Source: Christiangramia salexigens
Lineage (GTDB): Bacteria; Bacteroidota; Bacteroidia; Flavobacteriales; Flavobacteriaceae
DNA length: 64,000 bases
Direction of reading: 5' to 3'
Assembly (NCBI RefSeq): GCF_001889005.1
Contig: NZ_CP018153.1
Location: forward strand, 1,770,501 to 1,834,500
The translations under genes and the position numbers were made by a program. This document shows, in pieces, positions 10,201 through 17,558 of the stretch (positions within the stretch are counted from its first letter, which is position 1; each line of letters starts with the position of its first letter). The notes below the pieces were generated by a model, which had not been told where the DNA came from, searched no databases, and saw nothing but the letters and a program-made list of their open reading frames with translations.

Positions 10201-11436
10201 TCCAGTGTTTGAAGGGCATAGAGTACTTTCTGCTACAGTAACTACCTGATCTTCGATTGGAGCAATGGTTACAGAAGGCTTGTCAGTCATTTCCAACGTA
10301 CAATCTGGATCATATGTTAACCAGTCTGTAGCCGGGTCCATATTTTCCATAGTACCATCAAAAGAGCCCGTAGAATCAGCAACTGTAATTCCTTTGCCTT
10401 CCTTCATTTTATACAATGCAACAAGACCGGTTTCTGTGCCTGTATATGAGCTACTCATATTTGCCGTAATTTCAGCCGGTGTTTTTAACTCATTCCAAAC
10501 ACGTACTTCCCCTATTTTTCCATCAAAAAATTCTTGAGGATTTGCTCTACCAATTATAGCTGGTGATGCAGTATAAGTTTTTAAACCACCGCTAGCAGCA
10601 TAATTATATTGGGCGCCAGTAACATCCACACCATTCACATAAATTCTAGATTCATCTCCATCAAAGGTGGTTACCACATGATACCATTGTCCGGGGGTTA
10701 GTGCCTGAGTAGAGAGCGAACCAAGATCACCTGTACTTGTATAAAAAACAGACCTCGGATGTCCGTTTTCTAATCTAAAAATAAACTGTCCATCTCCATT
10801 GGTCTTACTAATAATACCCTTGTGAGCTCCAGTTACATCTGTGGGATTCACCCATGCTTCTATAGTAACATTTGCTTCTCCAGCCAAATCAAATCCATCA
10901 AGAATTACTTGATCATCTATACCATCAAAATCTAGTGCTCCTTTTGCTCCGGCTTCACTATATACATTAAAGGTCGTATTTGATGATATAGTACCCGTAT
11001 TGAACGAAATAGGACTGCCTGTACCTGCTATAGGACCATCAATAATGCTATTATCTGCATTGTTTCTCAAATAGTAACTAACGTTGGTTTGAGAACCACC
11101 TAAATTGATGGTGGTTTCACCTTCGCATATGAAAGAAGTCTGGGCTGCGGTAACCGTTTGATTAATACATATTAGAGCGGAACCTGGATAGACATTGGGA
11201 TCCTGATCATCCGGATCTCCTTGACAGGTGGAATAATTATCATTATCTTCATCTTTATCATTTAGATCAGCATTATTATCATCACAATCTATAAACCAAG
11301 GACTTCCATCCCGATCTACATCCCTTGTAGGATCCATCGTCATTTTTAATTTTAAAGTATGATTGGTAGCATATAACGATTGCAACCCTAATATTAAAAA
11401 TAGGGTTAATAAAAATTTGGGTAATAATTTAATCAT
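4246..11436 (-). CDS. Giant modular surface adhesin with LamG domains, HYR/Ig-like repeats and T9SS sorting domain
   Basis: 2396 residues. In order: signal peptide (1-24); two Asp-rich MopE/thrombospondin-3-like metal-binding motifs (about 38-85, DRDG..DCDD and DPDDQDPNVYPGS); LamG domain 1 (about 166-372); LamG 2 (549-752); a Cys-containing domain with repeated G-x-x-VGY/VGM motifs (834-994); LamG 3 (1119-1322); nine 80-residue tandem repeats (1359-2078); three diverged HYR-like repeats; and a C-terminal domain (about 2319-2396, starting HVVPTILKQ and ending VHLKKLIAL) of the type IX sorting kind. LamG and HYR modules bind glycans or proteins, so a secreted, surface-attached adhesin is inferred. 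It is cotranscribed with a PorV gene. No perfect TAnnTTTG promoter was found upstream. It sits inside the block flanked by hemL repeats. Confidence 0.9.
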   Translation of the reverse strand: MIKLLPKFLLTLFLILGLQSLYATNHTLKLKMTMDPTRDVDRDGSPWFIDCDDNNADLNDKDEDNDNYSTCQGDPDDQDPNVYPGSALICINQTVTAAQTSFICEGETTINLGGSQTNVSYYLRNNADNSIIDGPIAGTGSPISFNTGTISSNTTFNVYSEAGAKGALDFDGIDDQVILDGFDLAGEANVTIEAWVNPTDVTGAHKGIISKTNGDGQFIFRLENGHPRSVFYTSTGDLGSLSTQALTPGQWYHVVTTFDGDESRIYVNGVDVTGAQYNYAASGGLKTYTASPAIIGRANPQEFFDGKIGEVRVWNELKTPAEITANMSSSYTGTETGLVALYKMKEGKGITVADSTGSFDGTMENMDPATDWLTYDPDCTLEMTDKPSVTIAPIEDQVVTVAESTLCPSNTGTTVNLETSQPDITYYLRNDADDSIIDGPVEGGGAISFDTGSITTTTNYNVHAVPTNGDTSCSTQMSQTVAVTIEDNTAPTVIARDITVQLDENGQATITADQVNNGSTDNCTAIGNLTLSLDKSTFSCADISSGGECGEVSLLFNSSGIATGDNNANVEELGMNQLTMEAWVKPSSNVVNSVIRKAGDYDLYIYDGQLKAEVWYKAGSDASMYQFTGPAITYNAWSHVAFVYDNTNPGVGYFVVNGNTYPSNGNAHQIGSNGNLGIGSSTVYGQSFNGLIDEVRIWSVARTAQNIQDNLSGCITGSELGLEAYYKVQEGSGSVLKDFSDNGNDLTIQGATWQQEGGTTAGVPVTLTVGDANGNQSTATANVAVVDIIAPIIRTYEDILVELDENGQASIRGDYSVGPVAGKLEPQNSLSTTTPVDCDCPEGYVAVGYEGASGWILDDFRLVCKEVLADGGLGTETVETCFSGSRTEVTRSDMLTGNEVLVGFEVQDGDFQHQLSSRTHVGVKGFGKSLDQVVAGNQNNIDNTALAGIIGSGTGTTSLATTTNFAPAGHAIVGMSVNQTSGYSSSVSFKYAPISSLLSIDNGSTDNCGIASITADKYSFTCENIGENIVTITAMDVNGNEASATAVVTVEDNTAPQAIVRNITVELDANGMASITPEMVDNGSSDNCATTEDLQLILDKSIFGCEDVVDKGVTPNLSALNFDGDDYVSIPDSPELQLQGDMTIEAWFKVDEFTGDWVRVVGKGAGPEGPVGPRNYGLWYFPNGTWLFQQYGQGVQVAFNRPIDIGEWYHMAAVKTGNVAKLYINGEVVASNTGGTNPITSNDPLTIGYAGFHDHHIGQIDEVRLWNIARTDEEILNDFTKTINPETSGLLAYYNMEEASGDILNDQTVNGFNGDLQGFSQNEAWTGSSRRLGPVSTMLTVTDASGNSSSSTAVVTVVDNIAATVVTQNITVALDENGTATITPEMIDGGSSDNCEIASLELDVTEFTCENVGENTVTLTAVDVNDNESSATAVVTVEDNIPAEVLTQNITVQLDDMGMASITPEMIDNGSNDVCGIASMSLDITDFTCENVGENMVTLTAVDVNDNEASATATVIVEDNIAATVVTQNITVALDENGTATITPEMIDNGSNDVCGIASLSLDITDFTCENVGENTVTLTAVDVNDNEASATATVIVEDKIAAEVLTQNITVQLDEMGMASITPEMIDNDSNDVCGIASLSLDITDFTCENVGENTVTLTAVDVNDNEASATATVIVEDKIAAEVLTQNITVQLDELGMASITPEMIDNGSNDACGIASMSLDITDFTCENVGENTVTLTAVDVNDNEASATATVIVEDKIAAEVLTQNITVQLDDMGMASITPEMINNGSNDVCGIASMSLDITDFTCENVGENTVTLTVVDVNDNEASATATVIVEDKIAAEVLTQNITVQLDEMGMASITPEMIDNGSNDACGIASMSLDITDFTCENVGENIVTLTAMDVNDNEASATVIVTVEDKIAAEVLTQNITVQLDEMGMASITPEMIDNGSNDACGIVSMSLDITDFTCENVGENIVTLTAMDVNDNEASATAIVTVEDKIAAEVITQNITVQLDEMGMASITPEMIDNGSNDACGIASMSLDKSDFTCDHIGENTVTLTAIDIHGNESSATAIVSVEDVIAPTPVMDQLEPIYAECIVERTDVPTPLATDNCDIEISATTDLVFPVTRQGSTMIRWKFEDSNANVTYQQQKIIIDDITAPVPDIAELETVEVECGVTAISAPTATDNCAGSVTGTTTDPLSYEEQGDYEILWTFDDGNGNSTTQIQQVIVKDQTPPVALAKDITVVLDPNDNVRINPEDIDDGSYDECSEISLSLDRDYFTSNGSYEVVLTVTDALGNSSEASARVIVVTNHPETSNVHVVPTILKQSSMAKVIVPFRSRIIEVQVLETETNKYKIIRGNKLNEQQIDIAPFKGTLLVRIIDQDGRVHLKKLIAL
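5203..7362 (-). repeat. Tandem array: 9 copies of a 240-bp in-frame repeat
   Basis: Exact period of 240 bases (80 codons), nine units from the Asp codon at 7362 down to 5203, with no indels. Each unit begins D-N/K-I-x-A, carries QNITVxLD, ITPEMIDNGSND, a Cys pair (DxCGI and FTCENVGEN) and LTAVDVNDNE. Units 4-8 are nearly identical in DNA. Units 1 and 3 share a distinctive stretch (VALDENGTATITPE) of about 80 almost identical bases, a pattern expected from gene conversion or unequal crossing-over. Confidence 0.95.
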
Positions 11437-11883
11437 CTAATTGATTTTAAGGGTATTTTTTTAAATTCTCAATCTGTAATATTAATACATTTTGGCAAAT
11501 TTTTAACAAACCCTTAAGTCCCGTAAATAATATCCCTAAGCACACACACTAACCATTATTACTAGGTTTAGCCAATATTCATTTAGTTAAATTCGTCCCA
11601 AGAAGACAAGAATTTGTAAGATTTTTTCGATGAAAGAAAGGAATACTCGTTCAAAGACAACCAACGAGAAAATATTTTAGACAAAAGAGTTAGTAAAACA
11701 TTGTTAATCTGCCTTTTATCTTTAATATATTTCTGAATATCGACACTTTATAATGGAGAAATTTGATATTTGAATTAATACTTAAGCCCAATTTGTAAGG
11801 TTCACATTACAAACTCCTTTATAAATACTTATAACCATACTATGAAATTCTCGGGGATTAGGTTCTTTTCCAATAGAATAAAA
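11437..11883. other. Non-coding gap upstream of the adhesin gene
   Basis: About 450 AT-rich bases between the hemL terminator and the adhesin start. No open frame, tRNA, hairpin or TAnnTTTG-type promoter pointing to the adhesin was found. A ten-base word AATTTGTAAG occurs twice (11611 and 11790). The stretch probably holds the adhesin promoter in a form I cannot recognise. Confidence 0.6.
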
Positions 11884-11916
11884 AAACCCGGCAGGTTTAG
11901 GCAGCCTACCGGGTTC
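11884..11916 (-). terminator. hemL terminator
   Basis: Strong GC-rich hairpin (AACCCGGtAGG paired with CCTgCCGGGTT) followed on the minus strand by seven T. It lies about 20 bases beyond the hemL stop codon. Confidence 0.85.
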
Positions 11917-11936
11917 ATCCCTCGAAACATTTTATT

Positions 11937-13226
11937 TTATAGTTCCCTGGAAACTTTTTCTACTGCCTCAATAGTTTTATCAAGATCCTCATAAGAAAGC
12001 GCATCGCTAATAAACCAGGTTTCAAATGCACTTGGCGCGATATAAATGCCGTTTTCCAGCATGCCATGGAAGAATTTATTGTACTTCCCATTCGAAGCCG
12101 CTTTGGCAGCCGAATCAAAATCGGTTACTGGCTCTTCCATAAAATGTACAGAGATCATAGAGCCTAGTCGGTTTATGGTATGTTCAACCTTATTAGCCTT
12201 CAGGGCTTTTTCAATGCCTTCGTGCAGATAGGCTGTTTTCTTTTCTATGCTTTCAAAGATCTCAGGTTTTTCATGTAATTCGGTAAGCATCGCCAGTCCC
12301 GCTGCCATAGCAAGCGGATTTCCACTTAGTGTGCCCGCCTGATATACGGGTCCTACAGGTGCGAGATAATCCATGATCTCATTTCTGGCAGCAAATGCTC
12401 CTACCGGAAGTCCTCCGCCTATCACCTTACCAAAACATATAATATCGGCATTTACCTTAAGTCTCTCCTGAACTCCCCCGGCAGCAAGTCTAAAGCCAGT
12501 CATCACCTCATCAAACACAAGGAGGATCCCTTCCTCGTCACACACTTTTCTTAAACCTTCGAGGAAGCCTTCAGCCGGTGGAATACATCCCATATTTCCG
12601 GCTACCGGTTCAAGGATAATACACGCGATCTTATCCTTATTTGCCTTTATAAGGTCTTTTACATTATCAAGATCATTGTATTTAGCCAACAGGGTATCTT
12701 TTGCAGTTCCCTGTGTCACACCGGGACTATTAGGAGTACCAAAAGTTACCGCTCCACTTCCTGCCTGTATCAAAAATGAATCGCTATGACCGTGGTAACA
12801 TCCCGCAAATTTTATGATCTTCTCCTTGCCCGTAAATCCTCGTGCGAGCCTCACCGCACTCATACAGGCTTCGGTTCCCGAATTCACCATTCTTATCTTA
12901 TCGATATTCGGAACCATCTTTACAGCAAGTTCGGCGATCTTGGTCTCGATCTCTGTAGGAGTTCCAAAAGAAGTTCCTTTTTTCGCCCTTTCAATGACCG
13001 CATCCAGTACAGGCTTATGCGCATGTCCAAGGATTAGCGGACCCCATGAGTTGATATAATCTATTAATTTATTACCATCTTCATCAAATAAATAAGCTCC
13101 TTCTGCCCTTTCTACAAAGATGGGCTCTCCTCCTACTGCCTTAAAAGCTCTAACCGGTGAATTTACTCCTCCGGGAATTACTTTTTGTGCTTCAGCAAAT
13201 AATTGACTACTTCTTTTATAAATCAT
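11937..13226 (-). CDS. hemL: Glutamate-1-semialdehyde 2,1-aminomutase
   Basis: 429 residues, full length for the family. This PLP enzyme converts glutamate-1-semialdehyde to 5-aminolevulinate in the C5 pathway of haem synthesis. Visible: the N-terminal [17 protein letters not shown] (115-120), CYHGHSD (143-149), FDEVMTGFR (238-246) and the PLP lysine Lys267 in [10 protein letters not shown]. Its last 27 codons exist as a second copy at 2893-2986. It is the last gene of a three-gene minus-strand run and has its own terminator. Haem synthesis fits with the oxidase and farnesyltransferase genes further right, though these are not linked in one operon. Confidence 0.97.
   Translation of the reverse strand: MIYKRSSQLFAEAQKVIPGGVNSPVRAFKAVGGEPIFVERAEGAYLFDEDGNKLIDYINSWGPLILGHAHKPVLDAVIERAKKGTSFGTPTEIETKIAELAVKMVPNIDKIRMVNSGTEACMSAVRLARGFTGKEKIIKFAGCYHGHSDSFLIQAGSGAVTFGTPNSPGVTQGTAKDTLLAKYNDLDNVKDLIKANKDKIACIILEPVAGNMGCIPPAEGFLEGLRKVCDEEGILLVFDEVMTGFRLAAGGVQERLKVNADIICFGKVIGGGLPVGAFAARNEIMDYLAPVGPVYQAGTLSGNPLAMAAGLAMLTELHEKPEIFESIEKKTAYLHEGIEKALKANKVEHTINRLGSMISVHFMEEPVTDFDSAAKAASNGKYNKFFHGMLENGIYIAPSAFETWFISDALSYEDLDKTIEAVEKVSREL
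11950..12030. repeat. Right copy of 81-bp direct repeat (inside hemL 3' end)
   Basis: Coding end of the functional hemL; matches 2906-2986 with three substitutions in the same orientation. The identity ends sharply at 12030/2986 on one side and near the hemL stop region on the other. Confidence 0.88.
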
Positions 13227-13241
13227 AAATTCTAATTTCTT

Positions 13242-14048
13242 CTATTTAATATTCAGGATCTGTCCTATGGAAATAGTATTTCCATTAAGACGGTTTGATC
13301 TTTTAATTTCTTCAACGGTGGTATTATAGCGTTTCGCTATAGAATACAAAGTATCCCCCTTCTCAACTTTATGTGTCTCCGTGTTATTCACCGGTTTTGG
13401 ATTGTATGCCTGGACCTGAGCAGGTTCAATATCAGAATCAAACCTATAGAGCTCATAGCGCTCTATAAGTCCAATCAGTTTATCGGGATATTGCCTGTCT
13501 GTTGCATAACCCGCATCCCTTAATCCTTTGGCCCAACCACGATAATCATCGGTATCCAGATCGAACAGCTTGGCATACCTGCCACGCCCACTAAGAAAAA
13601 GTGAGTGATCTCTGTATGAATACTTTGCGTGCTTATATTTTCTAAAGCATTCCTGCCTGCGATCATCATCATGATAAACCTTAGGACCGTTCCAGTCATG
13701 ACATTTAATACCGAAATGATTATTTGCCCTACGGGTTAGATCTCCGTTACCGGCGCCGGACTCCAATATTCCCTGTGCAAGGGTTATGCTGGCTGGAATT
13801 CGGTAAAGCTTCATTTCTTCCTGCGCGATAGGCGCATAGGTTCTAATATAATCCTCTATCGTATAAGAGTAGGATGTTCTTGAAGTCTCCTCCTTAACAT
13901 CTTCACGGTTCCTTTTCTGATGTCTTGAATCTTGGGTGACCCCGGTATTTTCCCGGGTATCTTTTCGGGATACTACTTTTTTCTTTGTTCCGCAGGAAGC
14001 CGCTAAAACAATAATTAAACACAGACTTAAAATCCTATTGAATTTCAT
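13242..14048 (-). CDS. Glucosaminidase-LysM lipoprotein (peptidoglycan hydrolase)
   Basis: 268 residues. A lipoprotein signal ends at Cys20 (VLAASCGTKK). A glucosaminidase domain of the FlgJ/GH73 kind (about 66-200) follows, with ITLAQGILESGAGNGDL holding the likely catalytic Glu, NHFGIKCHDW, and GWAKGLRDAGYATD. A C-terminal LysM module (about 222-268, HKVEKGDTLYSIAKRYN) gives peptidoglycan binding. The role is cleavage of cell-wall glycan between N-acetylglucosamine and N-acetylmuramate, from the periplasmic side of a membrane. The ATG overlaps the stop of the upstream deaminase gene by four bases, and hemL follows 15 bp downstream, so the three are probably cotranscribed. Confidence 0.9.
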   Translation of the reverse strand: MKFNRILSLCLIIVLAASCGTKKKVVSRKDTRENTGVTQDSRHQKRNREDVKEETSRTSYSYTIEDYIRTYAPIAQEEMKLYRIPASITLAQGILESGAGNGDLTRRANNHFGIKCHDWNGPKVYHDDDRRQECFRKYKHAKYSYRDHSLFLSGRGRYAKLFDLDTDDYRGWAKGLRDAGYATDRQYPDKLIGLIERYELYRFDSDIEPAQVQAYNPKPVNNTETHKVEKGDTLYSIAKRYNTTVEEIKRSNRLNGNTISIGQILNIK

Positions 14049-14980
14049 ATAATTTCAATTTGAGGCAATTTTTTCTTCTTTAAAAACTCATTCATTCCCT
14101 GGATTCCCTGCAAGCCTCCGGTATGTATTGCCAGTATGTTAGAGTTATTGGGGAAATACCCCTTCTTAATTAGATCAAAAATACCAAAAACTAATTTTCC
14201 TGTATATACAGGGTCCAGTTGAATTCCATATTCCCCGGAGAATCCATTCATAAAATTCACCAGCTCTGAATTTATTTTAGCATAACCTCCAAAATGGTAG
14301 TTTTGTATAAGATCCCATTCCGACCTATTCACAAATTTACAGATCTCATCTTTTAAATAGTCTGTTTTTAATGCAGGAAAACCCAGACACTTTTGGCCAA
14401 ACTTTAGAGAATTGATCAATCCCGCCAGGGTTCCACCCGTTCCAACCGAAGAACAGATAAAATCAAAATTATCATCAGCCTCTGTTAGGATCTCTTCACA
14501 ACCCTGAATTGCCAAAGCATTAGTTCCACCTTCCGGAACCAGATAAAATTCATCAAAAATGTTATGAAGTTTTTCTTTTAATTCTTTGGTATCTCTTTGC
14601 CTGTATTCTTCACGACTCAGAAAATGAAATTCCATGCCGCAGCTTTCTGCAAATTTCAGCGTAGGGCTCCACCTGGATTTAGGCATTTCAGGGATCTCAT
14701 CACCCCGTATCACTCCAATGGTCTTAAAACCAGATTTTAATCCGGCTGCTGCCGTAGCCGCAATATGATTAGAAAAAGCACCTCCAAAAGTGAGCAGTGT
14801 ATCATATCTCTCTTCACGGGCCTTCAGAAGATTATATTTTAATTTTCTGAATTTGTTACCTGATACTTCGGGATGCAGCAGATCTTCTCTTTTGATCCAG
14901 AGCTTTATCCCCCCTGAAAACTCATCAACGAATTGATTTTGGGAGTGCAGATCTGTCTGATCGTCTAAAAAGTCCTGCAT
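14045..14980 (-). CDS. 1-aminocyclopropane-1-carboxylate deaminase / D-cysteine desulfhydrase family PLP enzyme
   Basis: 311 residues of a fold-type II PLP enzyme. The PLP lysine is Lys43 in SGNKFRKLKYN; FGGAFSNHIAATAAA is the substrate-anchoring Ser-Asn-His loop; CSSVGTGGTLAGL is the phosphate-binding glycine loop. Members either deaminate ACC to 2-oxobutyrate and ammonia or desulfurate D-cysteine; many Bacteroidota copies are annotated as either, and the sequence alone does not settle it. It heads the operon with the glucosaminidase and hemL genes. Its ATG lies only 4 bases after a consensus -7 box, so the message may be leaderless. Confidence 0.88.
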   Translation of the reverse strand: MQDFLDDQTDLHSQNQFVDEFSGGIKLWIKREDLLHPEVSGNKFRKLKYNLLKAREERYDTLLTFGGAFSNHIAATAAAGLKSGFKTIGVIRGDEIPEMPKSRWSPTLKFAESCGMEFHFLSREEYRQRDTKELKEKLHNIFDEFYLVPEGGTNALAIQGCEEILTEADDNFDFICSSVGTGGTLAGLINSLKFGQKCLGFPALKTDYLKDEICKFVNRSEWDLIQNYHFGGYAKINSELVNFMNGFSGEYGIQLDPVYTGKLVFGIFDLIKKGYFPNNSNILAIHTGGLQGIQGMNEFLKKKKLPQIEII

Positions 14981-14984
14981 ACTG

Positions 14985-15016
14985 CAAAACTACTTCAAGT
15001 GAATCAGAATATTCAA
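14985..15016 (-). promoter_or_regulatory. Promoter of the deaminase-glucosaminidase-hemL operon
   Basis: On the minus strand: TTG (15016-15014), 21-base spacer, TAGTTTTG (14992-14985). The consensus -7 box is complete. The start codon follows after four bases. Confidence 0.65.
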
Positions 15017-15339
15017 AGAAATTTTAGAAATGCCCAAAAGGGTCGGGTACTTAAATAGGAAAGATCTTGTTCGCGTCTATAGGCCTCGCGTTCAAAACTT
15101 ATGTTGCGATATGCACTTAGAGAATTACCATACTTAATGAATCTGACAAGCCATTCAAAAAAATACCAGAGGTAAAAAAAAATAATGAGTAACTCCAGTT
15201 GCTGTCTTAAGTGTATCTTTTCATGATTCAAAAAACATGGATCCTGCTTAAGACCCTTATTACCAAGAATAACAAAAGGCCATAAACTTATGCCTTTAAA
15301 TCTGCCTGATAGTAGCCGTTTGTTGACGATGAGAATCAT
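15013..15339 (-). CDS. Small membrane protein with HExxH motif
   Basis: 108 residues. I do not recognise a named family. It has an HEKIH zinc-protease-type motif (about residues 39-43, NHEKIHLRQQLELL) directly before a hydrophobic stretch (about 50-67), and an acidic segment SFEREAY after it that could supply a third ligand. This layout resembles a stripped-down M48/M56-like membrane peptidase core, but the protein is very short and activity is not established. It is divergent from the DUF5522-hutU pair. Confidence 0.65.
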   Translation of the reverse strand: MILIVNKRLLSGRFKGISLWPFVILGNKGLKQDPCFLNHEKIHLRQQLELLIIFFYLWYFFEWLVRFIKYGNSLSAYRNISFEREAYRREQDLSYLSTRPFWAFLKFL

Positions 15340-15371
15340 GGAATCAAGATAAGAAATTGTATTTTAGCCCC

Positions 15372-15545
15372 ATGAATTTTCCTAAAAAAAGAATTCCGCT
15401 GGAGGAGGGCGATTATTATCTAACCCCTGAAGGTTACCGCTGTTTCACAGAGCAATATCATTTAAAAAGAGGCTATTGCTGCGAAAGTGGTTGCCGGCAT
15501 TGCCCCTATGGCTATAATAAAAAAACCAACCAACAAGAATCATAA
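15372..15545 (+). CDS. DUF5522 Cys-rich small protein
   Basis: 57 residues from the ATG at 15372; a TTG five codons upstream (15357) is a less likely start. It has the DUF5522 pattern: DYYLTPEGYRCFTEQYHLKRGYCC, then SGCRHCPYGY. The four cysteines (a CC pair, then CxxC) suggest binding of a metal or Fe-S cluster, which is an inference. It ends two bases before hutU, so it is translationally linked to the urocanase gene; the same family occurs widely in Bacteroidota as a small stand-alone protein. Confidence 0.8.
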   Translation: MNFPKKRIPLEEGDYYLTPEGYRCFTEQYHLKRGYCCESGCRHCPYGYNKKTNQQES

Positions 15546-15547
15546 AT

Positions 15548-17536
15548 ATGAATTTCAAAGAGCAGATACTGGAAGGTATTCCACAAGAACTACCACCGGC
15601 AAAGGCCTATGACGAATCATTAAATCATGCACCTAAACGCAAAGCTATTCTGGATGAAGAAGAGAAAAAACTTGCGCTGGAAAATGCACTGAGATATTTT
15701 GACGAGAAACATCACAAAACCCTGATTCCTGAATTCCGGGAGGAGCTTGAAAAATACGGGCGCATCTATATGTATCGTTTAAAACCGGACTACGACTTCT
15801 ACGCAAGACCGATTGATGAATATCCCGGAAAAAGCATTCAGGCCAAAGGTATTATGCTTATGATCCAGAACAATCTGGATCCCGAGGTCGCCCAACACCC
15901 GGAAGAACTTATTACTTATGGAGGAAACGGGGCGGTATTTCAGAACTGGGCTCAGTACCGTCTATGTATGCAATATCTGGCCAATATGGACGATCACCAG
16001 ACCCTGGTGATGTATTCGGGTCATCCAATGGGTCTTTTCCCGTCTCATCCAAATGCGCCGAGAGTGGTTGTTACCAATGGAATGATGATCCCTAATTATT
16101 CAAAACCTGATGACTGGGAGAAATTCAACGCACTCGGAGTTACACAATATGGACAGATGACAGCGGGAAGTTATATGTACATAGGCCCTCAGGGAATTGT
16201 ACATGGAACTACGATCACCGTGCTTAATGCCGGAAGAAAGATCTCTAAGAATGGAGAAGAGCTAAGCGGCAAGTTATTCGTGACCTCAGGACTTGGAGGC
16301 ATGAGCGGAGCTCAGCCAAAAGCAGGTAATATCGCCGGTTGCATTACGGTTTGTGCCGAGGTAAATCCTAAAGCTACGCAAACGAGACATAAGCAGGGTT
16401 GGGTTGATGAAGTGATTGAAGATGTAAAAGAACTTGCAGAACGTGTAAAACAAGCTAAAGAGAATAAAGAAGTTGTATCCATTGCTTATCAGGGTAATGT
16501 AGTTGAAGTATGGGAATACTTTTATGAAAATGACATCTATATCGATCTGGGGAGCGATCAAACCTCTCTTCATAATCCCTGGGCAGGCGGATATTATCCC
16601 GTGGACCTTGGTTTTGAAGAGGCAAATAAAATGATGGCCGAAAAACCTGAGGAGTTTAAACTGAAAGTTCAGGAAAGCTTAAGGAGACAGGCCGCAGCAA
16701 TTAATAAACATACAGCAAAGGGAACCTATTTCTTTGATTACGGAAATGCATTCTTACTGGAAGCTTCCCGGGCCGGGGCAGATATAATGAGCGAAGACAA
16801 GAAATCCTTTATATACCCTAGTTATGTTCAGGATATCATGGGACCAATGTGTTTTGATTACGGTTTCGGTCCTTTCAGATGGGTATGTGCTTCAGGAAAA
16901 GACGAAGACTTAAAGAAGACAGATGAGATCGCAGCTAATGTACTCCTGAAATTAAAAGAAAAGTCCCCTTCAGAAATCCAGCAACAAATGCAGGATAATA
17001 TCCAATGGATAAAGGGAGCTCAGGAAAACAAACTGGTAGTAGGCTCAAAAGCCAGGATCCTATATGCAGATGCTGAAGGACGGATAGAAATCGCGAAAGC
17101 ATTTAACGATGCTATAGGCAGAGGCGAAATTGGCCCTGTGGTATTGGGACGTGATCATCACGATGTATCCGGAACCGATTCACCTTATCGTGAAACCTCA
17201 AATATTTATGACGGATCCAGATATACCGCAGATATGGCGATCCAGAATGTTATTGGAGATAGCTTTAGAGGTGCCACCTGGGTATCCATTCATAACGGCG
17301 GTGGCGTAGGCTGGGGAGAAGTAATTAACGGTGGATTCGGCATGATTCTTGAAGGTGATAAGGCATCTGAAGATCGTTTGAAATCGATGTTATTCTGGGA
17401 TGTAAATAACGGAATCGCCAGAAGATCCTGGGCAAGAAACAAAGAAGCTGTTTTCGCTGCTAAAAGGGCTATGGAAATGAATCCGAATTTAAAGCTAACG
17501 ATCCCGAACATGGTGGACCCGAAACTTTTGGATTAA
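15548..17536 (+). CDS. hutU: Urocanate hydratase
   Basis: 662 residues, the longer urocanase type (classical bacterial enzymes are about 555). It adds water to urocanate to give imidazolone propionate, step 2 of histidine breakdown, using bound NAD+. Visible motifs: YSGHPMGLFPSHPNAPRVV, the NAD-binding SGLGGMSGAQPKAGNIAG, and HNGGGVGWGEVINGGFGM near the C-terminus. The other hut genes are not in the window. It sits two bases after the DUF5522 gene and 22 bases before the DUF4136 lipoprotein gene. Confidence 0.95.
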   Translation: MNFKEQILEGIPQELPPAKAYDESLNHAPKRKAILDEEEKKLALENALRYFDEKHHKTLIPEFREELEKYGRIYMYRLKPDYDFYARPIDEYPGKSIQAKGIMLMIQNNLDPEVAQHPEELITYGGNGAVFQNWAQYRLCMQYLANMDDHQTLVMYSGHPMGLFPSHPNAPRVVVTNGMMIPNYSKPDDWEKFNALGVTQYGQMTAGSYMYIGPQGIVHGTTITVLNAGRKISKNGEELSGKLFVTSGLGGMSGAQPKAGNIAGCITVCAEVNPKATQTRHKQGWVDEVIEDVKELAERVKQAKENKEVVSIAYQGNVVEVWEYFYENDIYIDLGSDQTSLHNPWAGGYYPVDLGFEEANKMMAEKPEEFKLKVQESLRRQAAAINKHTAKGTYFFDYGNAFLLEASRAGADIMSEDKKSFIYPSYVQDIMGPMCFDYGFGPFRWVCASGKDEDLKKTDEIAANVLLKLKEKSPSEIQQQMQDNIQWIKGAQENKLVVGSKARILYADAEGRIEIAKAFNDAIGRGEIGPVVLGRDHHDVSGTDSPYRETSNIYDGSRYTADMAIQNVIGDSFRGATWVSIHNGGGVGWGEVINGGFGMILEGDKASEDRLKSMLFWDVNNGIARRSWARNKEAVFAAKRAMEMNPNLKLTIPNMVDPKLLD

Positions 17537-17558
17537 TAATAATCTAAATATTACACCT

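Noticed and set aside
2987..11949. Classical mobile element (integron, transposon, ICE)
   Set aside because: No transposase, integrase, recombinase or inverted ends were found; only the adhesin and porV genes are present. The duplication is reported without claiming an element type.
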